DNA of 14,160 nt from an uncultured Aquimarina sp. (GCA_937958735.1 CALGNG010000086.1:1-14160); one strand, 5' to 3'. Shown: positions 5,676 to 13,630, counted from the stretch's first letter. Numbers and translations are program-made. The notes: generated by a model from the letters alone, not told the origin.

Positions 5676-8333
5676 ATGCTAACTTTTATTTTTAAATTGA
5701 TTAAAATATCTAAAACCGCTCTATTCTTATTATTTCTTTTTTCTTTTAATTTCGCACTATGGAGCCAAGAAAAACCTAAGACTAATCTCATCGATTTTTT
5801 AAATTACATTAAAAAAGAAGAAAATATTAACTTCTCCTACAACGACGATTTTGTAAATTCTATAGAAATTGAAACTTCAAGAGAAAAAATATCTTTTGAG
5901 GAGTTAAAGAGCATTTTATTAAAAATGGAAACCGTCCAAATTGAAAAAATAAATGACAGTTACGCCATTTTTGAAAAAAAAAGAGAGTTAATTATTACTG
6001 GAACTTTTATTGATTTTTTTACTAAAAAAGGAGTTTCCCAAGTACTTATTGGTAATAAACATTCGCACACTTTTTCGGAAGACGATGGCTCTTTCGAAAT
6101 TAAAACAGAATTAAACGACTCCCTAATTATTAGACACTCTGGATATTTACCTCAAAATATTATTGCAGATCAAAAGACTGCGAACCAAAAAGTATTTACC
6201 CTTTTAGAAGGCACAAATACGTTAACCGAAACTATTGTAATTTCCAATTATCTTAATAAATCGGTTAACAAAAACATAGATGGTTCTTTAGAATTCGATT
6301 TTAAAAAAGAAGCTATTCTTCCTGGTTTAGTAATTAACGATGTGGGAGAGTCCTTACAACTTTTCCCAGGCGTTAATAGCCCATCCGAGAGTGCGACCGA
6401 TCTAAATATAAGAGGGGGTACTCACGACCACAATCTTTTTTTGTGGGATTCTATTAAAATATTCCACGCAGGCCATTTTTTTGACCAATTCTCTATATTT
6501 AATTCTTTTATAATAGATAACATTAAAATATATAGAAGTGCTCCTAGTGTAAAATATCAGGACATTGTTTCGGGAATTATAGACATTACTTCTAAGAGTG
6601 GTATTCCTAAAAAAACACATTCGGATTTTGGAATAAGTCTTACCAATGCCAATTTGGGTTTCGAAATTCCTTTTGGTAAAAAAGTGGGTGTTTTAATTGC
6701 TGGTAGAAAATCTATTAATACTGTAGATTTCAAAAATAATATTATTAAAAAAAAAGTATTTCAAAATACCAATATAGACCCTAGTATTGTAGATAACGAA
6801 AATGTATCCGATTTTGATCAGGATTTTAGCTATTACGATATTAACGCCAAAGTTATTTATAAGCCTAATGCTAATTCTAACTTCCAGATAAGTACCATTG
6901 CCTCTAAAGATGCTCTGGAGGCAAGTAGTAGTTTTTTACTATTAAACGATTTGCCTCCAGAGTTTCTACTAGATTTTGATTTACTCCAAAATAACGTGGA
7001 TACTTTTGATATAGAAAATTATGGCTTATCCCTAAAATGGGACTACCAAATTAACAAAAAATGGAAACAACATATAGGTACTTATTATAGCCTGCTAGAT
7101 TTTAATTTTTTATCGGAAAGAAAAACCATATCGTCTCCCAAACAAGAAGATATTCCCGATACCAATTCCGAAGCATTTTCGAAAAATAAAATTAATGATT
7201 ATGCCGCCAATTACACCATTAACTACCAACACTCTACAATTAGCAATTACCTATTTGGTATAGAATTTAACTCTTCTAAACTAAATTATACCGAGTCCAA
7301 TAGCGATGTCTTAGACATTACTGGTTTCCGCAATGTGTCTATAGATAATAATATTAATAGTTATACTTTATTTTCCGAATATACTTTTTCTAATAGTATC
7401 TGGTTTATTAAATCTGGGATTAGACTAAGTTATTATGACCATATTAACTCTATAAGATTAAAGCCTAGAGCTGTGGCTACTTTAAAAATAAATTCTGTAT
7501 TTCGAATAAATTTTTCTGCCGAAATAAAAAATCAATTAATTAGAAAGTCTTTATTGTCTGCCGACACTAGATTTGCCAGCTATCGCCAAGCATGGATTAT
7601 TGCCGACAATAGTTTAAACATTCCTATTTTAAATAGCAACCAAGGCACTATAGGTTTTACATATAAGAAAAAAAACACGGTAATAGATGCCGATTTTTTT
7701 ATTAAAGAAAACGACGGACTTACTTTTTTTGATCCCAATGCAGAGCGTGCTAATAACACCAATGTTTTTATAGGTAGTGGCAAGGTGTATGGCTTAGATT
7801 TTTTAGCTAAAACAAGCGTTCAAAATTTTACCACTTGGTTTAATTATTCCTATAACAAAAACCTAGTAAGTTTTAAGGAGATACAAGATGCCGACTTTTC
7901 TTCTAATAACGATATTACCCATTACATTAACTGGTCTTCGCAGTACACTTATAAAAATGCCAATTTAGGACTTTCCTACACCTATAGGTCTGGGTTACCT
8001 TTTTCTAATCCAACGGCTACCGTAAACGAAAAAGGAGAACCCGTCTTTGTTTATAATGATATTAACGGAAATAGGTTACCCGACTATAAAAGTTTAGACG
8101 GTTCTATTTCTTATACAATAAAGAATAAGAAACACGAATTTTTTAAAGTAAAATACGGGTTTATGATTAAGAATCTTTTAAATAGCAAAAACATTCTTAA
8201 TCGCAACTTTGGCTTTAATCAATTATTTAAAAACGACACTCCTATTACTGGACTAAACGACACCGAATTTTTTAGGTTTGATGATTTTAATAAAAAATTA
8301 AACTGGGATGTATTTATCCAAATTAGTTTTTAA
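5676..8333 (+). CDS. STN-domain TonB-dependent outer-membrane receptor embedded in the tra cluster
   Basis: 885 aa. It has a signal peptide (about 1-30, ending ALWSQ), then a STN/secretin-like N-terminal domain (about 37-102) of the FecA type that signals to a FecR anti-sigma. Next come a carboxypeptidase-regulatory-like beta-sandwich (about 105-178), a TonB-box-like TETIVIS (184-190), and a plug domain (about 200-308) with LNIRGGTHDHNLFLWDS and GHFFDQFSIF. The rest is an outer-membrane barrel ending in aromatic WDVFIQISF, the usual terminal-Phe signal for barrel insertion. The protein is complete and has no neighbouring SusD, FecR, TonB or ExbBD gene. It lies on the strand opposite the tra genes, between TraJ and TraF, and converges on traJ with only 12 bases between them. 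Its base composition and codon style resemble its tra neighbours, so it looks like part of the module. The substrate is unknown. Confidence 0.9.
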   Translation: MLTFIFKLIKISKTALFLLFLFSFNFALWSQEKPKTNLIDFLNYIKKEENINFSYNDDFVNSIEIETSREKISFEELKSILLKMETVQIEKINDSYAIFEKKRELIITGTFIDFFTKKGVSQVLIGNKHSHTFSEDDGSFEIKTELNDSLIIRHSGYLPQNIIADQKTANQKVFTLLEGTNTLTETIVISNYLNKSVNKNIDGSLEFDFKKEAILPGLVINDVGESLQLFPGVNSPSESATDLNIRGGTHDHNLFLWDSIKIFHAGHFFDQFSIFNSFIIDNIKIYRSAPSVKYQDIVSGIIDITSKSGIPKKTHSDFGISLTNANLGFEIPFGKKVGVLIAGRKSINTVDFKNNIIKKKVFQNTNIDPSIVDNENVSDFDQDFSYYDINAKVIYKPNANSNFQISTIASKDALEASSSFLLLNDLPPEFLLDFDLLQNNVDTFDIENYGLSLKWDYQINKKWKQHIGTYYSLLDFNFLSERKTISSPKQEDIPDTNSEAFSKNKINDYAANYTINYQHSTISNYLFGIEFNSSKLNYTESNSDVLDITGFRNVSIDNNINSYTLFSEYTFSNSIWFIKSGIRLSYYDHINSIRLKPRAVATLKINSVFRINFSAEIKNQLIRKSLLSADTRFASYRQAWIIADNSLNIPILNSNQGTIGFTYKKKNTVIDADFFIKENDGLTFFDPNAERANNTNVFIGSGKVYGLDFLAKTSVQNFTTWFNYSYNKNLVSFKEIQDADFSSNNDITHYINWSSQYTYKNANLGLSYTYRSGLPFSNPTATVNEKGEPVFVYNDINGNRLPDYKSLDGSISYTIKNKKHEFFKVKYGFMIKNLLNSKNILNRNFGFNQLFKNDTPITGLNDTEFFRFDDFNKKLNWDVFIQISF

Positions 8334-8345
8334 TAAACTTAACCC

Positions 8346-9290
8346 TTATTTACCTCCTGCTCCTCTTTGGTTAGGGTTATCTATTGCTTCTCCGCCGCCT
8401 ACACCTAATTTACTCATCCCTGCCGATACAGCAGAACTTTTTAATTGGTAGGTTAAAGTACTTCCTAGTTGTTGTCCCATAGAGCTACCTTGTGCTACGA
8501 GCATATTAGCAAATTGGGGTACTTTAAAAATAATAAAAATCATAGCTATTTGGAATACCATAGAAAACAAGATATCGGGCTTATCCAAATCTAAATTTGG
8601 CCTTCCTAAAATACCCCCTGCAGCATCTTCGTTAACGGGTACTAAAATAATTATGGCTCTAACTATATTTAAAACCGGTATCCACATAAATACCGACAAC
8701 GTGCTTTGGAACCAATTTCCTAAAACCCTCTCGTTACCAGGTATTAGAGCAAACGCTAAGGCAAAAGGTCCCAATATAATATGTATGGCTTTTATTAAAA
8801 GTTGCGAAAAAATAACATACCCTGCAGCAATGGTACCTATAAAAAACAGCACTAAATGAAACAATTCCAAAAACGGATTTACCTGTAAAATGTCATGGAT
8901 TCCATTTCCTCCTGCTGTATCACTATCTTGGGTATATTGCAGTTTACCTCTTGCAGCTTCCCTAATACTATTAATATCAGAAATTCCTGTTGTGGCCTGT
9001 AAACCATCTAACACAATATCGTTAAATATTTCTATAGGCTTTTCTATAACCAAGTCTACTAACGGCAAATACAATACTATTGCTCCTAATATTAAAGAAG
9101 GTCTTACCAAAGTAGCGCCCTCTATTTTTTCGGAATCTCCTATAAATACTTTTACTACCTTATACAGTACATAGATAGAGGTTATTACACCAGCAAACAA
9201 ACCTACTGCTTTTAAAATACTGCGTATATACTGGGCTAGTAATGGGTTAAAAACACTTTCAAAATTATCTATTAAAGTATAAAAATTCAT
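8346..9290 (-). CDS. traJ: Conjugative transposon protein TraJ (VirB6/TrbL-like)
   Basis: 314 aa, polytopic. Hydrophobic helices are at about 28-49, 62-82, 140-160, 163-183, 196-217 and 240-262, with a soluble loop at about 85-138 and a Gly/Ser/Gln-rich cytoplasmic tail. The core GPFALAFALIPG (174-185) followed by WFQSTLSVFMWIPVLNIV (193-210) is characteristic of TraJ of Bacteroidetes conjugative elements and of the wider VirB6/TrbL family, which forms the inner-membrane channel. It is the last gene of a minus-strand group after two exported-protein genes, with a 103-base gap before it. In canonical clusters TraJ is followed directly by TraK; here a 2.7-kb receptor gene and the VirB2/B3-like pair intervene. 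The identification is strong. Confidence 0.87.
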   Translation of the reverse strand: MNFYTLIDNFESVFNPLLAQYIRSILKAVGLFAGVITSIYVLYKVVKVFIGDSEKIEGATLVRPSLILGAIVLYLPLVDLVIEKPIEIFNDIVLDGLQATTGISDINSIREAARGKLQYTQDSDTAGGNGIHDILQVNPFLELFHLVLFFIGTIAAGYVIFSQLLIKAIHIILGPFALAFALIPGNERVLGNWFQSTLSVFMWIPVLNIVRAIIILVPVNEDAAGGILGRPNLDLDKPDILFSMVFQIAMIFIIFKVPQFANMLVAQGSSMGQQLGSTLTYQLKSSAVSAGMSKLGVGGGEAIDNPNQRGAGGK

Positions 9291-9393
9291 AATATTTTAG
9301 TTTTTGATAAAATAACACTCGTATTTACAATTGTTTTTCCCATAAATAAATGGGTTAAATCAACTACAATAAATGGTTTATATTAATATTATA

Positions 9394-10170
9394 TTAGGGA
9401 AGAAAACTTCTAATTTCGGCTATGTTATCTATGCTTTTCGAAATAAGATTCGTGTTCAATTCATCCTTAAGACCTATAAGATCTGGCAGCACATTTATAT
9501 TACTAATTTCCATTAGTGCATAAATTTTTAATAACTCGTCGCTATTATTAATTACAAACTTGGCTGCGGGTAGTCCTATAATTTCTCTATTTACTTTATT
9601 ATATTGAAAAAACAGATCTATTAACTCGTTCCTATGCCTGTAAATTTCTTGTCTTTCGTCTACCGACATTCTCTTATAATCCAAATTTTGAAGTCCCAAT
9701 AGTAACAAATTTGCCTTTTGGGTTTCCAGCATTAACTCTCTTTTGTTTTGAGTTATAGAGTATTTTATTCTATTGGCCTTGGCATTAGAAACACCTAATG
9801 TGGTAAGTCCCATAGCTACTAATGCGGCAGATTTTAATCTATAGCCCGTATTGTCGTTAAACTTTTTATTCCTAGAAAATTTTTTTTCTAATATAAAACC
9901 ATAGTTCTCTACCGTTTTTTCTAGGTCTTTTTCTACCTTTTGTATACTAGATGCTCTTAACGCATTCTCTATAACAATACCCGCTAGTTTTGGGTTGTTT
10001 ACCACATCTGTATTAAGCATTATGGTAAGGGTAGGTACTATTCCTGGAGGAAATATTTTTACCATAGGAGTAAAAAGAGCCTCGTTTTGCGAATACAGTT
10101 GATAAAAACTGAATAGCAAACAGCAACAAAGCACACCGATTTTTTTTTGTATAAAATTATCCTTTCCCAT
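9394..10170 (-). CDS. Exported protein of unknown function, located at the TraI/VirB5 position before TraJ
   Basis: 258 aa. The N-terminus is basic, with a hydrophobic Cys-rich segment (10-26) ending LYSQ, which predicts a signal peptide cut near residue 27. The rest is helical and charged, with one weakly hydrophobic stretch at about 113-128 (KSAALVAMGLTTLGVS) and a coiled-coil-like part at about 135-200. Its start overlaps the end of the upstream 191-aa gene by 14 bases (ATGGGAAAGGATAA), indicating translational coupling. In Bacteroidetes tra operons the gene just before TraJ is TraI, an exported protein sometimes compared with VirB5. Size and position fit that role loosely, but I see no sequence motif that proves it. 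Confidence 0.6.
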   Translation of the reverse strand: MGKDNFIQKKIGVLCCCLLFSFYQLYSQNEALFTPMVKIFPPGIVPTLTIMLNTDVVNNPKLAGIVIENALRASSIQKVEKDLEKTVENYGFILEKKFSRNKKFNDNTGYRLKSAALVAMGLTTLGVSNAKANRIKYSITQNKRELMLETQKANLLLLGLQNLDYKRMSVDERQEIYRHRNELIDLFFQYNKVNREIIGLPAAKFVINNSDELLKIYALMEISNINVLPDLIGLKDELNTNLISKSIDNIAEIRSFLP

Positions 10171-10732
10171 TTTTATATTTAATTAGGTTCAATCTTAGAG
10201 GGGCTTCTTTTTCTACTTCTTTCCTTATTATTTCTAGTTCTGCAATTAAAACATCATGAATACTAGAGTATTCGTGGATTATTTTATCTACCGTCCCATT
10301 GGGAATCTTATGCTTTGTTCGTGCACCGTATAAAAAAACAAACATGGTCTGGTTTACACTTCTTAAATATTCTATTCTTTGTTTACACATCGTTTTTTTA
10401 CGTCCCAATATGTATGCCTCGCATAAAACATTACTATACTGCGAAAAGTAATTCTCCCAAAAATCGTCGATTCTTTTTAAATCGGATTTACCTAACTTTT
10501 CTGTCCCATTAGTAAGAAAAATACGTGCCGTAGCTAAAACAATTTTTCTTGCTCGTCTTTCGTAATCCTCTACAGACCTTAATTCTTTTGACCTAAGAGC
10601 CAATCCCACTATATCGTAATATTTTTTATCTAAAATGGGAGTTTTTAATGCAAACTGCGAAAAGGCATTAGTACTAAAAACAACAAATATTAAATAAGGC
10701 AAATAATTTTTTAAATTAATAATAAATTTCAT
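10157..10732 (-). CDS. Exported protein of unknown function, first gene of the TraJ group
   Basis: 191 aa. A signal peptide is likely at 1-25 (ends TNAFSQ). The mature part is helical and highly charged, with two cysteines (about 104 and 116) that could form a disulphide in the periplasm. No family is recognised. The product overlaps the next gene by 14 bases and reads away from a 356-base divergent region shared with the three-gene plus-strand operon. Context suggests a periplasmic accessory part of the same envelope system. Confidence 0.6.
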   Translation of the reverse strand: MKFIINLKNYLPYLIFVVFSTNAFSQFALKTPILDKKYYDIVGLALRSKELRSVEDYERRARKIVLATARIFLTNGTEKLGKSDLKRIDDFWENYFSQYSNVLCEAYILGRKKTMCKQRIEYLRSVNQTMFVFLYGARTKHKIPNGTVDKIIHEYSSIHDVLIAELEIIRKEVEKEAPLRLNLIKYKNGKG

Positions 10733-11088
10733 GTTAATCTTAAATTTTAAAAAACAAGGCTAAGGCTACAATACTAAAACACTACAAACTGTTTTACCTA
10801 CCTATTAAAAAACCATATTAAAGCCTTCTTTTCCGGTCTGTACTTAAAAAACAAATACCACAAATTAAACCCTACAAATAAATTTAGATTTATATAACTA
10901 GCGGCTTTATCTATTGTAGTAATATAGAATTGCCCTAGTTTATTATAGGCAATAAAGTGCTACTATGCATTAGCACAGCATTATTTTACCTTAACAGCTC
11001 TAACAAATAGTCTTATAAGTATAAAATCTTATAGGGTTTTTAGTTTTTTAACTGTTATTCCTTATAGTAACCCATACCTAGCTTTACT
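10733..11088. promoter_or_regulatory. Divergent regulatory region between two exported-protein operons
   Basis: 356 bases with no gene seen. It contains several symmetric elements: ATTGCCCTA/TAGGCAAT arms with one bulged C (10929-10937 and 10946-10953), GTGCTA/TAGCAC arms (10957-10962 and 10971-10976), and the TATAAG-n8-CTTATA repeat at 11014-11033. A further CTTATAG is at 11061-11067. The minus-strand 191-aa gene and the plus-strand 201-aa gene must both be transcribed from here. TAGTTTTT (11041-11048) is a weak -7-like box for the plus strand. Confidence 0.5.
11014..11033. promoter_or_regulatory. TATAAG-n8-CTTATA inverted repeat, candidate shared operator (copy B)
   Basis: TATAAG (11014-11019) and CTTATA (11028-11033) are spaced by 8 bases. 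Compared with copy A at 5561-5577, the sequence TATAAGTATA is identical and is followed by TCTTATA after a three-base insertion. It lies 75 bases before the 201-aa gene; copy A lies 115 bases before the receptor gene. Confidence 0.45.
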
Positions 11089-11694
11089 ATGATTACTCCT
11101 TATAAAATTATTTTAATTATTGTCTTAGCCATATCCCAGACCACTTTGGGACAAGGGGCTGTAGTTGGGGCTACCGTAATTACCGCAGATTTAGAGGATG
11201 CCGTTACTACACTAATGGTAACTAGTGCTTACAACGGTAATAGAGATGTGGATCTTGAAATGGTAAGCCAGTTAAAGCGATTTCAAAAATTATACTCTAA
11301 AAGGAACCTTTATAAAATAGCCAATGTAATTAGGTTAGGAGAATTAGATAAAATGGTTAAAAATATGGAATCTAGATTAGAAGATTTATCCAATAGAAAC
11401 CAAAGCATATTACTTAAAGCTTCCCACATAGGACCCTTTAGAATAAACGATAAAGTGACCCAGTTAAACGATGATATAGAAGGAGTAAAAAGGCGTTTAG
11501 ATTTGTTTAAAGACCTACCTAATAAGTTCCATACCATAAATATTATTTCTGGAGAACGGACTATTTTAATTCAAAATTTTAAACGCAGCCTTGATATAAT
11601 TGGCCAGTCTGTTAGTCAACTAGAATCCTCTACCCATTCTTTAGAGCATATTCTAGACAAGCTATATCAATCTGGGAAATCCATCTTTAAATAA
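11089..11694 (+). CDS. Exported coiled-coil protein of unknown function (VirB5-like in style)
   Basis: 201 aa. A signal peptide at about 1-21 (ends TLGQ) is followed by a small-residue stretch (GAVVGATVITADLEDAV) and then long amphipathic helices at about 55-140 and 158-197, consistent with a periplasmic coiled coil. There are no cysteines and no recognised motif. It heads a tightly packed three-gene operon: its TAA stop shares one base with the next ATG (TAATG at 11692-11696). An exported helical protein near VirB6- and VirB8-like genes could be a VirB5-type minor pilin component, but that is only a shape argument. Function unknown. Confidence 0.6.
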   Translation: MITPYKIILIIVLAISQTTLGQGAVVGATVITADLEDAVTTLMVTSAYNGNRDVDLEMVSQLKRFQKLYSKRNLYKIANVIRLGELDKMVKNMESRLEDLSNRNQSILLKASHIGPFRINDKVTQLNDDIEGVKRRLDLFKDLPNKFHTINIISGERTILIQNFKRSLDIIGQSVSQLESSTHSLEHILDKLYQSGKSIFK

Positions 11695-12632
11695 TGATAA
11701 ATAATTTTTACTTTATAGTCTTTCTATTAGGCGCACAGTTACTGTCTGCCCAAGAAAATGATACCGAGGGTATCCAAAAACAGTTTGAAGGTAAAAATAG
11801 CGAGGAAATTGCTTCTATTTTTAATATGACAACAAATATTCCTCCTTTAGCCGAGCTAGATCCTTTACAAGATCCCGAAACAGAAAGCGATCTTTTTTTT
11901 CAAGAACAGGTTAAACGTAAATACCCTAGATATAGTAACCCCTACCTTTACACCTATAACACCACTACAGGCAAGTATGATTTTAAACAAGATTTATTAG
12001 AAAAAGAAAGTAACGCACTAAAACGGGATACGGAGAAAAAGGCTAGAGATGGTGCTAAGAAAGACCCAAAAATAAAAAAACAACAACAGTCTTTTAAAGA
12101 AGCTGGAGTAAAGCCACCTATCTTTCTCCCTCCCATACCTATCCCTTATGTAGGAAGCGCTGTCTATACGGTTGGTTCTACATTAGAGGATAGTTTTTCT
12201 TCTAAAAAGTATACTAAAATGCTTAAAAAAAATACCATTAGCCTTATTCCTTACTTTTTATTACAAGGAAACATAAACGGATTTGCTAAGATTATCGAAG
12301 AAGAAAAAGAATCTTTAGAAAACATCGACATTAGTATGCAACTAATAGCTGGAGTTGCTAAAAACCAATTAATAAAACTTAGTAAAAAGTATTTCGAAAA
12401 AAAGTACCCCATCCTAAACCCTGTAGGACTTATCCAAGGAAGTGGTGGCCGTAATTTTGCTAAAAATGCCATAATAAGATCCCGATACAATTATAAAATA
12501 AGAAAAGAAAGCCGCTTAATAAACAATTACTTAAATGTAGACAATCCTATGTCCGAGGGGCAACGCATCTTTTTAACCTTATCTGCTGTAAAAAAAGCAA
12601 TAAAAATTACTTTAGAAAATGATACCTATTAG
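11694..12632 (+). CDS. Exported basic protein with proline-rich hinge, function unknown
   Basis: 312 aa. A signal peptide at about 1-19 (ends LLSAQ) is followed by an acidic segment to about residue 68. Then comes a Tyr-rich patch (YPRYSNPYLYTYNTTTGKY, 77-95), a Lys-rich stretch (about 103-135), a proline-rich hinge PPIFLPPIPIPYVG (141-154) and a basic helical C-terminal half. It overlaps the next gene by 14 bases (12619-12632), the same overlap length as the 191/258-aa pair. The PxxP-like hinge and modular charge pattern suggest a structural envelope-spanning or binding protein, but I do not recognise a family. Confidence 0.6.
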   Translation: MINNFYFIVFLLGAQLLSAQENDTEGIQKQFEGKNSEEIASIFNMTTNIPPLAELDPLQDPETESDLFFQEQVKRKYPRYSNPYLYTYNTTTGKYDFKQDLLEKESNALKRDTEKKARDGAKKDPKIKKQQQSFKEAGVKPPIFLPPIPIPYVGSAVYTVGSTLEDSFSSKKYTKMLKKNTISLIPYFLLQGNINGFAKIIEEEKESLENIDISMQLIAGVAKNQLIKLSKKYFEKKYPILNPVGLIQGSGGRNFAKNAIIRSRYNYKIRKESRLINNYLNVDNPMSEGQRIFLTLSAVKKAIKITLENDTY

Positions 12633-13221
12633 AAAAAAAAGAATTGGAATTTTTACTTTATTGTTTTGTTTTATTAGCCATTTTAATGTCTACTCCCAAA
12701 TTGTAGAATTAACCGACGTAATTAAAACAACGGCTAAGATTGCCATTTTTGCACAACTTAAACACGAAAAAAAAGTAAAAGAAAAAATTGTAAATCATTT
12801 AGACGAAATCTATAATAAAGAATTAGAGTTAGATCAAAAAAAACAAATATTAAGCAGTATTTCTAACCATACTGTACTAGGAGTAGCTACTGTTTTATTT
12901 GTAGACACTTATAAAACCTATAAAGATTATAAGAAAGAAATAACTCTTTTAAAAGCCCCTGGAGTAAGGCTGTTTTCTAAATATTTATTAAATGACTCCT
13001 ACAAAACCCTAGAACTAATGGATAGTGAAATGAGCGATCTTAAAAAGGACTCCTCTCGCCTACTATTAACCTCCCTTACTTTTAGCGGTGGGGTGGGCAA
13101 AAACTACATTGCTACATTACAACTTATAAAACGCATTATGCCTCTAAGAATGCAAATATTGGAAATGAAAAAAAATATTGATAACCTTAATGCCCTAAAG
13201 GTTATATTTCCCAGAAGCTAA
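12619..13221 (+). CDS. Exported helical protein of unknown function, third gene of operon
   Basis: 200 aa. A basic N-terminus and hydrophobic segment end in NVYSQ, predicting signal cleavage near residue 27. The mature protein is helical, with a weakly hydrophobic stretch at about 84-97 (TVLGVATVLFVDTY) and another at about 149-158. This resembles the layout of the 258-aa exported protein (helical arm, short hydrophobic segment, helical arm). Distant relatedness of the two is possible but not shown. It starts within the end of the 312-aa gene (14-base overlap). Its TAA overlaps a further ATG (TAATG at 13219-13223) that opens only a 22-codon frame. Confidence 0.6.
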   Translation: MIPIRKKRIGIFTLLFCFISHFNVYSQIVELTDVIKTTAKIAIFAQLKHEKKVKEKIVNHLDEIYNKELELDQKKQILSSISNHTVLGVATVLFVDTYKTYKDYKKEITLLKAPGVRLFSKYLLNDSYKTLELMDSEMSDLKKDSSRLLLTSLTFSGGVGKNYIATLQLIKRIMPLRMQILEMKKNIDNLNALKVIFPRS

Positions 13222-13289
13222 TGTTTAATTTATTTGAAGTAAAGGAATCCGAAAAAATAAATGCGATAGTATCACAGAATTTCAATTGA
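13221..13289 (+). CDS. Possible 22-aa ORF, perhaps the start of a truncated fourth operon gene
   Basis: The ATG overlaps the preceding stop as TAATG, exactly as at 11692-11696. The frame runs 22 codons (MFNLFEVKESEKINAIVSQN...) to TGA. It may be the surviving 5' end of a lost gene or a chance frame. It is followed by debris and a hairpin. Confidence 0.25.
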   Translation: MFNLFEVKESEKINAIVSQNFN

Positions 13290-13310
13290 TAAAATCACTA
13301 AGTTTTAACT

Positions 13311-13342
13311 TTAAAAAGTTATAGAATCTAAAAACTTTTTAA
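13311..13342. terminator. 10-bp inverted repeat, possible bidirectional terminator
   Basis: TTAAAAAGTT (13311-13320) is perfectly complementary to AACTTTTTAA (13333-13342), with a 12-base loop. It lies about 90 bases after the three-gene operon and overlaps the end of the minus-strand pseudogene. The T-run lies within the stem rather than after it, so efficiency is uncertain. Confidence 0.4.
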
Positions 13343-13597
13343 CATTGCCTGCCCTCTAAACGGGTCGCCACTATTAAACTGAACTGGGGTATATGTACTC
13401 TACTGTAAATTCACCTTCCCATCATCTACTATATATGAAAAACGTAGGTAGGTAAGAGGTACTTCATTTCGATTTGATACTAAGCCATATATTGCTTTTA
13501 TTTTCTCTAAATGCCAAATTTTATAGTTAGCAACCTCTAAAAAACCTTTAGTTTAAGCTAGACTGTCCAATGTTTTCTTATAGACTGTTGTCTGCAT
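13328..13597 (-). pseudogene. Small pseudogene with two in-frame stop codons, family unknown
   Basis: Read from the ATG at 13597, one frame continues for 90 codons with protein-like composition. It is broken only by TAA at codon 15 (13553-13555) and TAG at codon 66 (13400-13402), before the final TAG (13328-13330). Fragments are MQTTVYKKTLDSLA, then a stretch containing LEVANYKIWHLEKIKAIYG and VPLTYLRFSYIVDDGKVNLQ, then STYTPVQFNSGDPFRGQAML. Keeping one frame through two stops points to recent decay by point mutation. I do not recognise the family. It lies beside a HEPN remnant and an insertion sequence, in a zone of gene decay. Confidence 0.55.
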
Positions 13598-13630
13598 TTT
13601 TTTGTAAACAACATTAAATACTACAACTCC

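Noticed and set aside
8653-9174. Two plus-strand frames of 68 and 94 codons inside traJ
   Set aside because: They are antisense to a well-supported TraJ gene, with no family character or start context.
10929-11033. CRISPR-like or tandem-repeat array in the divergent region
   Set aside because: The repeated CTTATA elements are 6-7 bases long and irregularly spaced, with no repeat-spacer structure.
11310-12490. Three minus-strand frames (75, 60 and 79 codons) inside the exported-protein operon
   Set aside because: They are opposite-strand shadows of three genes with signal peptides and coupled starts.
13328-13597. Stop-codon recoding in the frame with two internal stops
   Set aside because: TAA and TAG end other genes in the window normally, and the frame lies in a zone of debris. 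Decay is simpler than recoding.
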